A stretch of DNA of 64,000 nucleotides from an uncultured Ruminococcus sp. (GCA_949291125.1 CASEUJ010000032.1:79640-143639), one strand, 5' to 3'; counted from the stretch's first letter, positions 28,208 through 37,845 are shown. Translations and numbers: made by a program. The notes: a model not told the origin generated them from the sequence alone.

Positions 28208-29746
28208 ATGAAATGTTCCTGCTGCGGTGCAGCACTTACAGAAAACGACCGGTTCTGTCCGGAATGCGGCACGCCGGTGTCCTTTTCACCCGACCCGGAA
28301 ACGCCCGATCTTCCTGAGCAAGTATCAGAACCGACAGATCCGCCACAGGCACAGCCGACATCGGCAGAATCTGTGCCGCCGGAAACGCCGGCTTCCTCTA
28401 ACCCGGGTGTGCCAAATGCCGCATCGCCGTCCGATGCGCCACCTGGACCGCAGCCGGATCCATATCCGCCGCAAAATCCTTATGTTTCATCCCAGCCGTA
28501 TTCCCAGCCCCAGTCTCAGCCATATTCCAACCCTGGCATGCCGCCCTATGGCGGTCAGCCGCAAGTTTATGGTGGCTATGGCGCGCCACAGCCGGTGATG
28601 ACGCCGCCAAAGAAGAAAAAGGTCTGGCCGATCGTACTGGCGGTGTGCCTTGGGGCAGTTGGCGTGATTGTGATTGTTGTGATCCTGTTCGCGGTTTGGA
28701 TCGGCAGTATTATTGTGGAGGATGCGAATATCACATCTGCAGCACAGAATTGTTCCTATGCGATCGCCTATGCGGATCTTGACACATTCCGCGACAATGT
28801 TCTGCCGGATGCGGTATATCAGGCGCTCTGTGCATCCTATGACGTGACAGATGAAGAGATGGAACAGGTATTCGAGGACTATCTCTACACCGACCGGATG
28901 TATGCGGCGTCAGACACTCACCCTGCGGCAAACGGCATGGAATGGGTGGAGGATTATTTCAACACCAATCAAGTTTTTTACACCCACGATATGACCAATG
29001 AACAGGAAGGCGCGTGCAGCCAGATCTTGTCGGCGTATGGTCTCAGTGCGGAGAAATACCAGCTTGTTTCACTCGGCGAGGATGAAACTGACGAGGTACT
29101 TTGTGCCGCCCAGATCGGGGAAGAATGGTATATTGTCGATGCGATCATGATGGCAGAAGAAGCCTGTCGGCTGAGTTTTGATCCGGCGGCAGACCTGCGA
29201 TCGGGGACAATGGCATATATGACGGCTATAGCACAGCGTGACACCGATGCCATGGAACAGCTTGTGCCGGAGGCATTCTGGGAGATCGCCGAGGATTATG
29301 GCATCGGCCGTACAGATGCCGATACCTATCTTCTGCCGTATTTGCAGGAGTGTTTCACCTTTGGTACGATTGATACATTTGACTGTGAGATCACAGAAGT
29401 CGGCTGGTACGATATCGAATCAAGGGACTCTTTTCAGGAATACTATGACTTCGGTATGGACTATGACAGTGCGGTAGATCTGTCTTGTTCATATACATGC
29501 GGCAGTGGATCTGCACAGGAATCCGGGGAATATACCGTTACGATGGTGGAGATCGACGGCACATGGTATGCGGTCGATGCAATGATTGATTATCTGATTG
29601 CCTATGATGAATTTTATGGCGATGGCTCGGACGGTGGATATTTCGACGGTTACGATGGCTATGATTTCGATGGATATGATTATGGGGAAGAGGAAGGCAT
29701 CCGGAATGTGTCCGGAACGGTCGGACAGCTGTGTATGTTGTCTTGA
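28208..29746 (+). CDS. Zinc-ribbon membrane protein with two outside modules
   Basis: 512 residues and the same plan as its neighbour: ribbon CSCCG/CPECG (3-21), a long Pro/Gln/Tyr-rich linker (25-135), one membrane helix (140-167), then two modules (about 178-315 ending GEEWYIVDA, and 328-455 ending DGTWYAVDA). The tail is a low-complexity Asp/Gly/Tyr stretch with repeated DGYD, not seen in the paralogues. GGAAGGAG precedes the start. It is 22 bases from the gene before it. Function unknown. Confidence 0.8.
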   Translation: MKCSCCGAALTENDRFCPECGTPVSFSPDPETPDLPEQVSEPTDPPQAQPTSAESVPPETPASSNPGVPNAASPSDAPPGPQPDPYPPQNPYVSSQPYSQPQSQPYSNPGMPPYGGQPQVYGGYGAPQPVMTPPKKKKVWPIVLAVCLGAVGVIVIVVILFAVWIGSIIVEDANITSAAQNCSYAIAYADLDTFRDNVLPDAVYQALCASYDVTDEEMEQVFEDYLYTDRMYAASDTHPAANGMEWVEDYFNTNQVFYTHDMTNEQEGACSQILSAYGLSAEKYQLVSLGEDETDEVLCAAQIGEEWYIVDAIMMAEEACRLSFDPAADLRSGTMAYMTAIAQRDTDAMEQLVPEAFWEIAEDYGIGRTDADTYLLPYLQECFTFGTIDTFDCEITEVGWYDIESRDSFQEYYDFGMDYDSAVDLSCSYTCGSGSAQESGEYTVTMVEIDGTWYAVDAMIDYLIAYDEFYGDGSDGGYFDGYDGYDFDGYDYGEEEGIRNVSGTVGQLCMLS

Positions 29747-29779
29747 GTTCCGGCTTTTCCAAGAAGGAGGATCTGAACC

Positions 29780-30532
29780 ATGAAATGTGAAAAATGCGGC
29801 TTTGAAGCACCAGAGCGTGCGGTGATCTGTCCGGAGTGCGGCGAGATCCTGCCGCGTGTCAGTGCAGAAGAACAACAGACGGACGCCGCCCCCGATTCTG
29901 TATCCGATCGCTTTTCGATGCCCTATCTCTCTGCGTCCGCAGATGAGATCCAGGATGCCGAAGATCCGCGTAAGCTCCATGCTGAAGAAAAGATTCACAG
30001 AGCGGTGATCCGTCGTCGGATCATTGCGCTTGTGATCGCGGCGGTATTGGTCATCGGGATTACGCTTTATGTCGTATTTCTTGGCGGTTATAAGCTGGCG
30101 GCGTTTCGCTATATCAAGGGCGTCGATTATGCAAGCGGCAGTATGTATCTTGCGCTTGTCCCCGATCCCTATCTCGATTATCTTGAGGATACGTATGACA
30201 CTACGCGCCGCGATGTGAAGGAATCCCTCGGCGACTATTTCACCTCATGGAACGCAAATTACGGCAATGCCGGAAGCATGTCGTATGAGATCACCTCCCG
30301 GTCACAGCAGAGCGAAAGCCAGATCGAATCGCTCGAAGAAGAGCTGAAAACGGCGTATGGCATCACAGTGGATATCCGGAAAGCGGTGGAAGTCAGCTTT
30401 CGTGTGAATGACGGCGGCGATGTGGCATCAGAACATGCGGTGTTTGTCAAGATTGGCATGAAGTGGTGCTGTATGGAGGCCATGGAACAGATCGACTATG
30501 TATGCCAGTATGATGGATATGGACAGTGGTAA
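29780..30532 (+). CDS. Zinc-ribbon membrane protein with one outside module
   Basis: 250 residues: ribbon CEKCG/CPECG (3-21), a charged linker, one membrane helix (80-100) and one module (about 108-245) with PDPYLDYLEDTYDTTRRDV and the closing GMKWCCMEA. AAGGAGG precedes the start. It shares the pattern of the neighbours but lacks the Pro-rich linker. Function unknown. Confidence 0.8.
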   Translation: MKCEKCGFEAPERAVICPECGEILPRVSAEEQQTDAAPDSVSDRFSMPYLSASADEIQDAEDPRKLHAEEKIHRAVIRRRIIALVIAAVLVIGITLYVVFLGGYKLAAFRYIKGVDYASGSMYLALVPDPYLDYLEDTYDTTRRDVKESLGDYFTSWNANYGNAGSMSYEITSRSQQSESQIESLEEELKTAYGITVDIRKAVEVSFRVNDGGDVASEHAVFVKIGMKWCCMEAMEQIDYVCQYDGYGQW

Positions 30533-30559
30533 CGGAATCAACACAGGAGTAACAAGGCT

Positions 30560-31228
30560 ATGGCAAAACGTGTGACACGAGATCAAAAGACGCATCAAAA
30601 AAATCAGGCTGCATCCCGCCGCCGTCGCATGATCGCCGGTGTGATCCTGATCGTGGTGGCTGGTGCGATCGTTGCGGCAGGTATTTTCCTGTTCCGCCGA
30701 GAGCAACAGCAGGGACAACAGATGGAAAGCTTTCGCCAGTCGCACGGAGATGCAGAAACGACGACCGGCTATGAAGACGTCCTCAGCCGCTATTATCAGG
30801 CAATCCTCTCGGAAGACGGGACGGCGTTGGCACAGATTATGGCGCCGCCGGAGTATTGGACCTATTACCTCGAAACATATGACCATACGGAAGAAGAAGT
30901 GACCGGGATGTTCGCTGAAATGTGCGGCGAAATCTTAGTGGAATGGGAAACGTCGTATGGCGGCGATATTGCGCTGACCTATCAGGTGATCGGCGTATCC
31001 GAACCGGAACAAGAGGGGCTGGACGAGTGGAATGCACAAATGCAGACGCTCTTGGGCAATGACGGCGCACAGATCACAGATGCAGTAACGGCAGAAGTCG
31101 CACTGACAATTACCGGAAGCGAGGGCAGCGATGTTCTGACCTATTATCCCACGATTGTACAGATGGGCGATAGCTGGTATATGCTCGAAGAAGATAACGA
31201 TGCATTACAGGGAAATGTAACAGAATAA
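30560..31228 (+). CDS. Membrane protein with one outside module, no ribbon
   Basis: 222 residues. A basic N-terminus without cysteines replaces the ribbon, then a membrane helix (24-45) and one module (about 58-220) with LSRYYQAILSEDGTAL, PEYWTYYLETYDHTEEEV and the closing GDSWYMLEED. It ends the row and is followed by a strong terminator. The shared module shows it belongs with the three genes upstream. Confidence 0.8.
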   Translation: MAKRVTRDQKTHQKNQAASRRRRMIAGVILIVVAGAIVAAGIFLFRREQQQGQQMESFRQSHGDAETTTGYEDVLSRYYQAILSEDGTALAQIMAPPEYWTYYLETYDHTEEEVTGMFAEMCGEILVEWETSYGGDIALTYQVIGVSEPEQEGLDEWNAQMQTLLGNDGAQITDAVTAEVALTITGSEGSDVLTYYPTIVQMGDSWYMLEEDNDALQGNVTE

Positions 31229-31258
31229 GGGCGATCGCTTATGGAGATCGCGCCATAA

Positions 31259-31304
31259 AAAACGCACCCGGGGTCGGATTATCCAAATGACCCGGGTGCG
31301 TTTT
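31259..31304. terminator. Bidirectional terminator
   Basis: AACGCACCCGGGGTC pairs with GACCCGGGTGCGTT (one bulge), with T-runs on the plus strand after it and, read on the minus strand, after the other arm. It serves both the zinc-ribbon row and the convergent TPR gene. Confidence 0.9.
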
Positions 31305-31338
31305 GATTTCCTTCCGGCAGATGTGCAGGGGCATTTGG

Positions 31339-33681
31339 TCAGGATCGTCCGATCACCGCCGCCTCTGCCTGTTCAAGACCGGTATAGCCATAGGCGTGAA
31401 CCGTGTCTTCCATTGTCATCATCTGTAGGTTTTTGCCCTCCTGGTAAAGCGATACGATCCATCTGCCATAGCCATATAGGATCTCCGGCGGATAGACCGA
31501 GAGTTCGCCGCGCAGATAGGTTTCAAATGAGGTGTCATACTTGGTGTCCTCTGATGTGTGAATCCGCCTTGCGCGCAGGGCGAGCTTCGGATATTTTGCC
31601 GCGAATTCCTCCATCCATGTCACCTGGATCGCCACGATCGCCTCACGCATCTCTATGAATTCGTCTGTCAGCTGTGGTAGCTGACCGCGCAGCTGGTCGA
31701 ATTTTTCCGGATCGGTCGATTCCATCATCCATGCGTATTTCTCGGAGATGAGATTTCGCCCCCTGTCGAGTGCCGCCGCGAAAGCGTCGCGCCATGCCTC
31801 AGAGAGTGCCTTTGGCCAGTAGACATACTGGCTGTGGCGCATGATGCGGAAGGTTTCCCAGTCGTTCTGACAGGCGGCTCTGCCATCGGTGTTCTGGACG
31901 GTGTCAAATGCGTGGAACTCCAGCTCCGCGATCTGATCCGCCACAAGGCTCTGGCTCTCGATCTGCTTAGCCTGTTCGGCAAGGGATTCTGCCAGCGGCA
32001 TCAAATAGCCGTCTGGCGACGTCGGAATCGCGTGGCGCTGTTTCACGATTTTGGCGATTTCGCCGCAGATGGCCTCAATCTTTTCATATGCCGCGTCGTG
32101 CGCCGGATCGTCAGGCACACCGATTTGCGGCGGCATGAGTAAAAGCGATTCGATCTGTTGCGCAAGCTCCGCAAAGCCGGGCAGCTGACGTGTGCTCTTA
32201 CAGATCCATTTTTCATATGGTGCGTAGACATGACATAAAAGATGTGCTGCCTGCATGGTATTTCGACAAAATTGGGTCAGATAGAGCTGTGCCGCCGCAC
32301 GTTCGCCGCGTCTGCGCATCCGGATATAGTTGTATTGTCCGCATTGTGCCATCCTGCCAAGCGCCTGTGCCAGTCGGCGCAGATAGACCGGTTCAGGATA
32401 GCCGGCTTCGATCGTCCGGCGCATCTGTGTGAATTCGCCGGACGGATCGGAAAAGATCTCGCCGCTGATAACTGCTGCGAGCGATGCTTCCTCGGTGATG
32501 CGCCATTCTGCGAGCGTTGTCGGCGGGCGGTGCAGCCCGATCAGCCGGTGGAAAAAGCTGCCGATCCGGCATACGCCGATGCGTCCGGCGGATTCTTTCT
32601 GGTTGTTGCGGATCAATCCGTAATACTGTTTTGGGAGTGCATCATAGCTCTTCTGAAGGCGTTCGACATCCGCCTGCGGCATGTTGTCGGAAACCCAGAT
32701 GCAGAATCCCGGACCGAAGTCATGATCCTGTGAGAGCGCATCGTCATAGCCAAGACACTCCGATCCTTCGCCGGAAAGACCGATGGCAAGCTGTGGAAAA
32801 AGATCCGGAAATGACCGGCGAAGCATCGGTTCGCCGAATGCCCGGTAAAACCGACGGCAGAGCTCCATCCCCGAAAGCCGGGGACGATCGGTATGTTGTT
32901 TTGCATATGCCTGCGCTAAGTTGTCCGAAACGATCGCATAGAAGTTGTTCTGTCCCATATGCAGATCAATCTCCGCAAGTGCCATTTCGTAATACGTTGC
33001 CGCACGGTCATAGTCTGCCAATTTGAAATAGACGTCGCCGAATCCGGCGAGGACAGCGCTATAGTGAAAATCCGATGGCGACTTGCCGCAGAGAATGGCA
33101 TCCGCCTGTTGCAACAGCGACAGCGCGCGGTCGGTTTCCCCGCTTTGTAACAGCGATACCGCCAGATTGGTATCAGAGATCGCGATTTTCGTTTCGTCTC
33201 CGATGCGCTCGGCGATTTCAAGCGCCTGTTCCAGACAGCGGCATGCGTCATCCCATTCTCCGAGTTCCTGATGCAGGAGAGAGAGATTGTTCCAGAGCCC
33301 GGCGATGCGGTCGTCGTCGGGCGGCAAAAGCGCGATATATAATGCCCGAACCGTTTCAAAGGCATCGGCTGCCTGTTGATATTCGCCGGCGGCACGATAG
33401 GCGTTGGCACAATTGAGAAGCGTTGTCGCATAGGAAATGGTGTCGGTTTCGCCGCGGCTTTCAAAGAGCGCGCGTGCCTTTGCCGCAGCGGTCAGTGCTT
33501 CCGGAAATCTGCCGCAGTCGCGGAAAAATCCGATTTGTTCATTGAGGAGCATTTTTTGTGCGTCGACTTCGCCGCAGTCCTCTGCCTGTGCGATGGCATC
33601 AGCAAGAAACGCATCGGCTTCTTCGAGGCGGCTTTCATGGAGGAGTGCATCAAGTTTTGTCATGACAGATTGGATGTCCAT
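31339..33681 (-). CDS. TPR / DUF4037 nucleotidyltransferase-like / DUF4125 fusion protein
   Basis: 780 residues in three parts. Residues 1-265 are tetratricopeptide repeats (GEYQQAADAFETVRALY, GEWDDACRCLEQALEIA, ADYDRAATYYEMALAEI). Residues about 275-560 match DUF4037, a polymerase-beta-type nucleotidyltransferase fold: FPQLAIGLSGEGSECLGYDD then SQDHDFGPGF, with Gly-Ser and Asp-His-Asp as the likely active site. Residues about 580-770 match DUF4125: NDWETFRIMRHSQYVYW, GRNLISEKYAWMMESTDP. The substrate is unknown. A perfect promoter lies upstream. Confidence 0.85.
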   Translation of the reverse strand: MDIQSVMTKLDALLHESRLEEADAFLADAIAQAEDCGEVDAQKMLLNEQIGFFRDCGRFPEALTAAAKARALFESRGETDTISYATTLLNCANAYRAAGEYQQAADAFETVRALYIALLPPDDDRIAGLWNNLSLLHQELGEWDDACRCLEQALEIAERIGDETKIAISDTNLAVSLLQSGETDRALSLLQQADAILCGKSPSDFHYSAVLAGFGDVYFKLADYDRAATYYEMALAEIDLHMGQNNFYAIVSDNLAQAYAKQHTDRPRLSGMELCRRFYRAFGEPMLRRSFPDLFPQLAIGLSGEGSECLGYDDALSQDHDFGPGFCIWVSDNMPQADVERLQKSYDALPKQYYGLIRNNQKESAGRIGVCRIGSFFHRLIGLHRPPTTLAEWRITEEASLAAVISGEIFSDPSGEFTQMRRTIEAGYPEPVYLRRLAQALGRMAQCGQYNYIRMRRRGERAAAQLYLTQFCRNTMQAAHLLCHVYAPYEKWICKSTRQLPGFAELAQQIESLLLMPPQIGVPDDPAHDAAYEKIEAICGEIAKIVKQRHAIPTSPDGYLMPLAESLAEQAKQIESQSLVADQIAELEFHAFDTVQNTDGRAACQNDWETFRIMRHSQYVYWPKALSEAWRDAFAAALDRGRNLISEKYAWMMESTDPEKFDQLRGQLPQLTDEFIEMREAIVAIQVTWMEEFAAKYPKLALRARRIHTSEDTKYDTSFETYLRGELSVYPPEILYGYGRWIVSLYQEGKNLQMMTMEDTVHAYGYTGLEQAEAAVIGRS

Positions 33682-33719
33682 AGATTTTATCTCTCCTTTG
33701 CGTCAGAACGGTTTCTTTT

Positions 33720-33748
33720 ATTATACCCCGATTTCTGGCGCATGTCAA
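33720..33748 (-). promoter_or_regulatory. Promoter of the TPR fusion gene, consensus sigma-A
   Basis: On the minus strand TTGACA, 17 bases, TATAAT, about 40 bases before the start at 33681. Confidence 0.9.
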
Positions 33749-33778
33749 ATTCGGGATCGCGTAACATTTTCCCCGGAC

Positions 33779-33812
33779 AGAAAAGAGAGCCGCCGCGCCG
33801 CGGTCAGCTCTC
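33779..33812 (-). terminator. Terminator after spoIID
   Basis: On the minus strand GAGAGC (33807-33812) pairs with GCTCTC (33785-33790), enclosing a GC-rich inner stem, then TTTTCT. It separates spoIID from the TPR gene promoter. Confidence 0.75.
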
Positions 33813-33830
33813 AATAGGGCAAAATAGGTG

Positions 33831-34841
33831 TTACAAGATCTCAGTGATTTGTGTGTCGGGATAATAATGCGCCAAGATTTCTTTCCAGGTTTTTCCCTCT
33901 TTTGCCATCGCATTTGCACCATATTGGCTCATTCCTACACCATGGCCGAATCCGCGGGTGGTGAAGGTAAATGTACCGTCTTCATATGCCGCTTCAAACG
34001 CCGCAGAACGCAGGTCAAGGAGATTTCTCAGCTCTTGTCCCGTCATCGTGACTCCGCCGACCGTGACGGAAAGCACAGTTCCCGCCTCAGAGGTCTTGCC
34101 GATGGAGATCCATGTGTCTGGTTCACCGTCCCAGACGGCATCAGGATATGCCGCCCGGATCAGCTCACAAAGCTCCTGCTGTGAAAATGAGGCAGTTTCG
34201 AGATAGCGCGGCGCCTCGGTATCCGCGCTGCTTTCGACCGACGTCAGATAGGCGATATCGCTCCCCCAGACGGTTTCTGCGCTTTCGGTCATGCCGGAGG
34301 ACATGGAACAGAATGCCGCGATAATGGGTTCACCGTCATACGCCAGGATATAGGGGAGAACGGCGTCGACAGCTTCTGTGATCTTGGCGTAATATGTTTC
34401 AAAATTATCTTCATAATAACGCATGGCTTGGTTTTTGGTGAAAAACGCCTGATACTGCGTACTGTCGTTGGAAAAATCCGCGCCGCATAGTTCCGGTGTG
34501 GGGTTGGCTTGTTCGATCAAATGCTGTCGTTCGGCATAGGTGTGTGCGGCGACAGCCTGTGCTTTGAGTGCTTCCGGCTCAAAGGTTGCCGGCATCTCAG
34601 CACAAACTGCACCGATGAGATAATCGCGCACAGAGATCTCCTCGACTTTTCCGCTTGTGATATCCAGCATGCGGTAAGAGGCATCGGATCCCGTATTGCT
34701 GTCATTCGAAAGCGCAGTCGTCGGCGTTGCGGCGCCCGGAACAGCAAGATCCGGAGAACTGCGGATCAGGCGGGTGGGGAGCGCAGTCAGCAGAAAGAGA
34801 AGGAGCGTAAAAGCGCAGAGCATCATCAGATATTTTTTCAT
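33831..34841 (-). CDS. spoIID: Stage II sporulation protein D (lytic transglycosylase)
   Basis: Cell-wall hydrolase that acts with SpoIIM/SpoIIP during engulfment. It has 336 residues: one N-terminal membrane anchor (3-25), then the SpoIID domain with ISVRDYLIGAVCAEMPATFEPEALKAQAVAAHTY, where the glutamate in AEMP is the known catalytic position, and the closing GFGHGVGMSQYGA. The start at 34841 has GGAG nine bases upstream; in-frame ATGs at 34856 and 34862 are possible. It is divergent from citrate synthase. No clear sporulation promoter was seen. Confidence 0.92.
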   Translation of the reverse strand: MKKYLMMLCAFTLLLFLLTALPTRLIRSSPDLAVPGAATPTTALSNDSNTGSDASYRMLDITSGKVEEISVRDYLIGAVCAEMPATFEPEALKAQAVAAHTYAERQHLIEQANPTPELCGADFSNDSTQYQAFFTKNQAMRYYEDNFETYYAKITEAVDAVLPYILAYDGEPIIAAFCSMSSGMTESAETVWGSDIAYLTSVESSADTEAPRYLETASFSQQELCELIRAAYPDAVWDGEPDTWISIGKTSEAGTVLSVTVGGVTMTGQELRNLLDLRSAAFEAAYEDGTFTFTTRGFGHGVGMSQYGANAMAKEGKTWKEILAHYYPDTQITEIL

Positions 34842-34941
34842 AGTAACAGGCTCCATGGTCATCCGTCCGCGTGGAACAGCCGGCCGATTTCGGATACGGC
34901 GCTCTTCCTGCGGACTTGCGGTAAAATCGAGAATGTAGCAG

Positions 34942-34970
34942 TTGACACCATCGCGTTTTTCGTGTATAAT
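34942..34970 (+). promoter_or_regulatory. Citrate synthase promoter, consensus sigma-A
   Basis: TTGACA, 17 bases, TATAAT; leader of about 150 nucleotides. Confidence 0.9.
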
Positions 34971-35125
34971 AATAGTTATATCGCAGACTCCGGCATTTGT
35001 CAGAGTCCGCCGCCCTGATCCGCCGGAGATCCGCCATGGATCGGGGAAGAACGAAAACGGCGCTGCATTTGCCGAAAACAAGCCGGCAAATGTGGGTCCC
35101 GCAATTGAAAGAGAGGTTTTGGCCA

Positions 35126-36505
35126 ATGACATCCCAGATGATCTATAACGAGAGCATCGATAATTCGGATATTTCGAATTTATGCGAACAGCTCAAAAAA
35201 TATGCCTATATTCCCCCGGATTATTATGAACGTTTTGATGTCAAACGCGGTTTGCGCAATGCCGATGGTTCGGGCGTTGTTGCGGGCGTGACGCAGATTT
35301 GTAATGTACATGGCTATGTCATCGATGAGGGCGAACGCGTACCGATCGAAGGTCAGCTGATCTATCGCGGCTATGATATCAATGATCTTATAGAAAACGC
35401 GGAACGTGAAGACCGTTTTGTCTTTGAAGAAGCGGCTTATCTGTTGTTGTTCGGACAGCTGCCCAACGCTGAAGATCTCGAGCGCATGACGGCGTCGCTG
35501 AGCCAGCGCCGTGAGCTCCCGCCGGGATTTCTTGTGGATTCGATCATGCAGTCGCCGTCGAATAATATCATGAATAAGCTTGCACGCAGCGTTCTGACGC
35601 TCTATTCCTATTCCGATGTCAACGATGTGACGACGCTTGAGGATGAGATGCGTATTGCGCTTGATCTCGTGGCAAAAATGCCAATCCTCATGGACGGCGC
35701 ATATCAGGCAAAGCGCCATAAGTTCGATAACGCCAGCATGATCATGCATCCGCTTCGGCCGGAGGAGAATACGGCACAGTCAATCCTCTCGTTGATTCGT
35801 GTGGATCGGAAATACACCAAGGAAGAGGCACAGCTGCTCGATACGCTTCTGACACTGCATGCCGACCATGGCGGCGGAAACAACTCGACCTTTGCCTGCC
35901 GTGTGGCGACCTCTTCGGGGACGGATCCGTTTGCGGCATATACCTCTGCGATCAATTCGCTGAAAGGACCGCGCCATGGCGGGGCAAATATCAAGGTGAT
36001 CCAAATGCTCGACGACATCAAATCTCATGTCAGCAACTGGGACGATGAAGGAGAAGTGGCGGATTATCTTACGAAGATCCTGAAGAAAGAGGCAAACGAT
36101 GGCTCGGGTCTGATCTATGGCATGGGACATGCGGTCTATACGCTCTCCGACCCGCGCGCAGTGATCTTAAAGCGTAAGGCGTTCCAGCTGGCGAAGGGGA
36201 CAGAATATGAGCCGCAGTTCCGGCTGCTCGACAGAGTCGAAAAACTGACGCCCGAACTGATGCAGAAGGTCCGCGGCATTGATAAGACGGTCTGTGCCAA
36301 TGTCGATATGTATTCGGGACTGGTTTATCGAATGCTCGGGATTCCGGACGAACTGTTTACGCCTTTGTTCGCGGCGGCACGGATGGTCGGCTGGGCAGCA
36401 CACCGGATGGAGGAGATCCTCACCGGAAAGCGCATCATCCGCCCGGCATACAAGGCGATTGCAAAGCCGAAGACGTATGTACCGCTGTGTGCGCGGGAAA
36501 AGTAA
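35126..36505 (+). CDS. Citrate synthase
   Basis: Condenses oxaloacetate and acetyl-CoA; 459 residues, a length common in clostridia. Catalytic residues appear as the histidines in LHADHGGGNNSTF and YGMGHAVY and the aspartate in NVDMYSGLVY; GPRHGGANIKV is the conserved substrate loop. GAGAGG lies eight bases before the chosen start. A longer open frame from 34997 covers the leader and is rejected. No aconitase or isocitrate dehydrogenase is nearby, so the role (glutamate supply for the arginine genes is one idea) is open. Confidence 0.95.
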   Translation: MTSQMIYNESIDNSDISNLCEQLKKYAYIPPDYYERFDVKRGLRNADGSGVVAGVTQICNVHGYVIDEGERVPIEGQLIYRGYDINDLIENAEREDRFVFEEAAYLLLFGQLPNAEDLERMTASLSQRRELPPGFLVDSIMQSPSNNIMNKLARSVLTLYSYSDVNDVTTLEDEMRIALDLVAKMPILMDGAYQAKRHKFDNASMIMHPLRPEENTAQSILSLIRVDRKYTKEEAQLLDTLLTLHADHGGGNNSTFACRVATSSGTDPFAAYTSAINSLKGPRHGGANIKVIQMLDDIKSHVSNWDDEGEVADYLTKILKKEANDGSGLIYGMGHAVYTLSDPRAVILKRKAFQLAKGTEYEPQFRLLDRVEKLTPELMQKVRGIDKTVCANVDMYSGLVYRMLGIPDELFTPLFAAARMVGWAAHRMEEILTGKRIIRPAYKAIAKPKTYVPLCAREK

Positions 36506-37845
36506 TGAAAAAAAACAAGATGAAACTGTCCATGCGGCGGCGGCTGGGGTCGCTTGCCGCATTTTGTCTTTCGGCTTGTTTGCTATTGACTGGCTGTACC
36601 ATTGGCGCATCGGTCGATGCCATGCTTAAGCCGCCGAGCCTCAGCCGCGAACAGCAGCAGATTTATGTCGCCCTGCAAGACGCCGTCGGCAGCAATATCA
36701 CGCTGCAATACCCCCGGTCGGGGACAAATCTTTCGGCATTTACTGTCGTCGATCTCGATGATGACGGCGATGATGAGGCGATTGTATTCTATGAGAAGAC
36801 AAGTCTGACTGCCGCAGAAAATAACCTGCGTATCGGCGTACTCGATCAGGTGGACGATCGGTGGCAGTCGGTCTGTGACATTCCGGCGGACGGCACCGAG
36901 ATCGAATGTGTTGAGATCGCCGCAATCGGCACCGACCGCCCGAATCGAATCTTCTTCGGCTATAGCGGCGCGGATCAGTCCGATAAACTTTTGACGGTCT
37001 ATGCATATGAGGACGGCGTGATGTCCGAGCTGTTTCAGACGAGCTATACGATGTTTCAGGTTGCGGATCTCGATGCCGATCAGAACCGGGAATTATTGGT
37101 TCTCGGCAGAGCGACCGACGGCGCGGCGGCTTCGGCGGCAATGTATCGCTATGACGGCGGCGAAATGTCGCTGAGCGGAAAGCTGGAGCTGCGTACGGCG
37201 TTTTCGGATTATAGTCAGGTCGCTTACAGCCAGAGCGGCGGCGGAATCCCGGAGATCTTTATCGACGGCGCAGTCGGGGCATCGACGCTCCAGACTGAAA
37301 TTTTGCGTGTGGAAGAAGGAACACTTTCCTATGTCCTGCCGGATTCAGACGCGGTGGCATCCACGGCGCGGTCGGTGGGCTATCTCTCGCGCGATATCGA
37401 CGGAAACGGGAGCGTCGAAATTCCGGTGCAACAGTCGTTCCCCGGCTATGAAGAAGATGCCTCCGAACAGGTGCGCCTGACGCGCTGGCTCGGACTTTCG
37501 GGGACACAGCTTGTAGAACAGTGCCGCGGCTATTTCAGCCTGAGCGATGGGTGTATGTTCTTCCTGCCGCTCGATTGGTATGGCACAGTGACGGCGGTGA
37601 ATGATACGCTCAGCGGCGATATCGTCTTCTACCGCTATGACGGCGAAATGACAGAACATATGACAGAACTATTGCGCTATGGTTCCGTAAGCGACGCGGA
37701 AGAAGCACAAGAGCGCGAATCCGATGGCTATATACTGCTTTATACCCGCGGGAATGCCTCGTATTATATGCGTGCGGCACAGACCGAAGATAAGCTTGGT
37801 AAAACATGGCAGGAATTGATGGTGCAGTTTATACTTGTGGGATAA
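36505..37845 (+). CDS. Lipoprotein with FG-GAP-like repeats
   Basis: 446 residues. A lipoprotein signal peptide ends in LLLTGC, so it should be anchored outside the membrane. Three acidic motifs, VVDLDDDGDDEAIVFY, ADLDADQNRELLVLG and SRDIDGNGSVEIPVQ, fit the calcium-binding loops of FG-GAP beta-propellers. Its ATG overlaps the citrate synthase stop by one base (TAATG), so the two are co-translated despite unlike functions. Family not recognised. Confidence 0.8.
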   Translation: MKKNKMKLSMRRRLGSLAAFCLSACLLLTGCTIGASVDAMLKPPSLSREQQQIYVALQDAVGSNITLQYPRSGTNLSAFTVVDLDDDGDDEAIVFYEKTSLTAAENNLRIGVLDQVDDRWQSVCDIPADGTEIECVEIAAIGTDRPNRIFFGYSGADQSDKLLTVYAYEDGVMSELFQTSYTMFQVADLDADQNRELLVLGRATDGAAASAAMYRYDGGEMSLSGKLELRTAFSDYSQVAYSQSGGGIPEIFIDGAVGASTLQTEILRVEEGTLSYVLPDSDAVASTARSVGYLSRDIDGNGSVEIPVQQSFPGYEEDASEQVRLTRWLGLSGTQLVEQCRGYFSLSDGCMFFLPLDWYGTVTAVNDTLSGDIVFYRYDGEMTEHMTELLRYGSVSDAEEAQERESDGYILLYTRGNASYYMRAAQTEDKLGKTWQELMVQFILVG

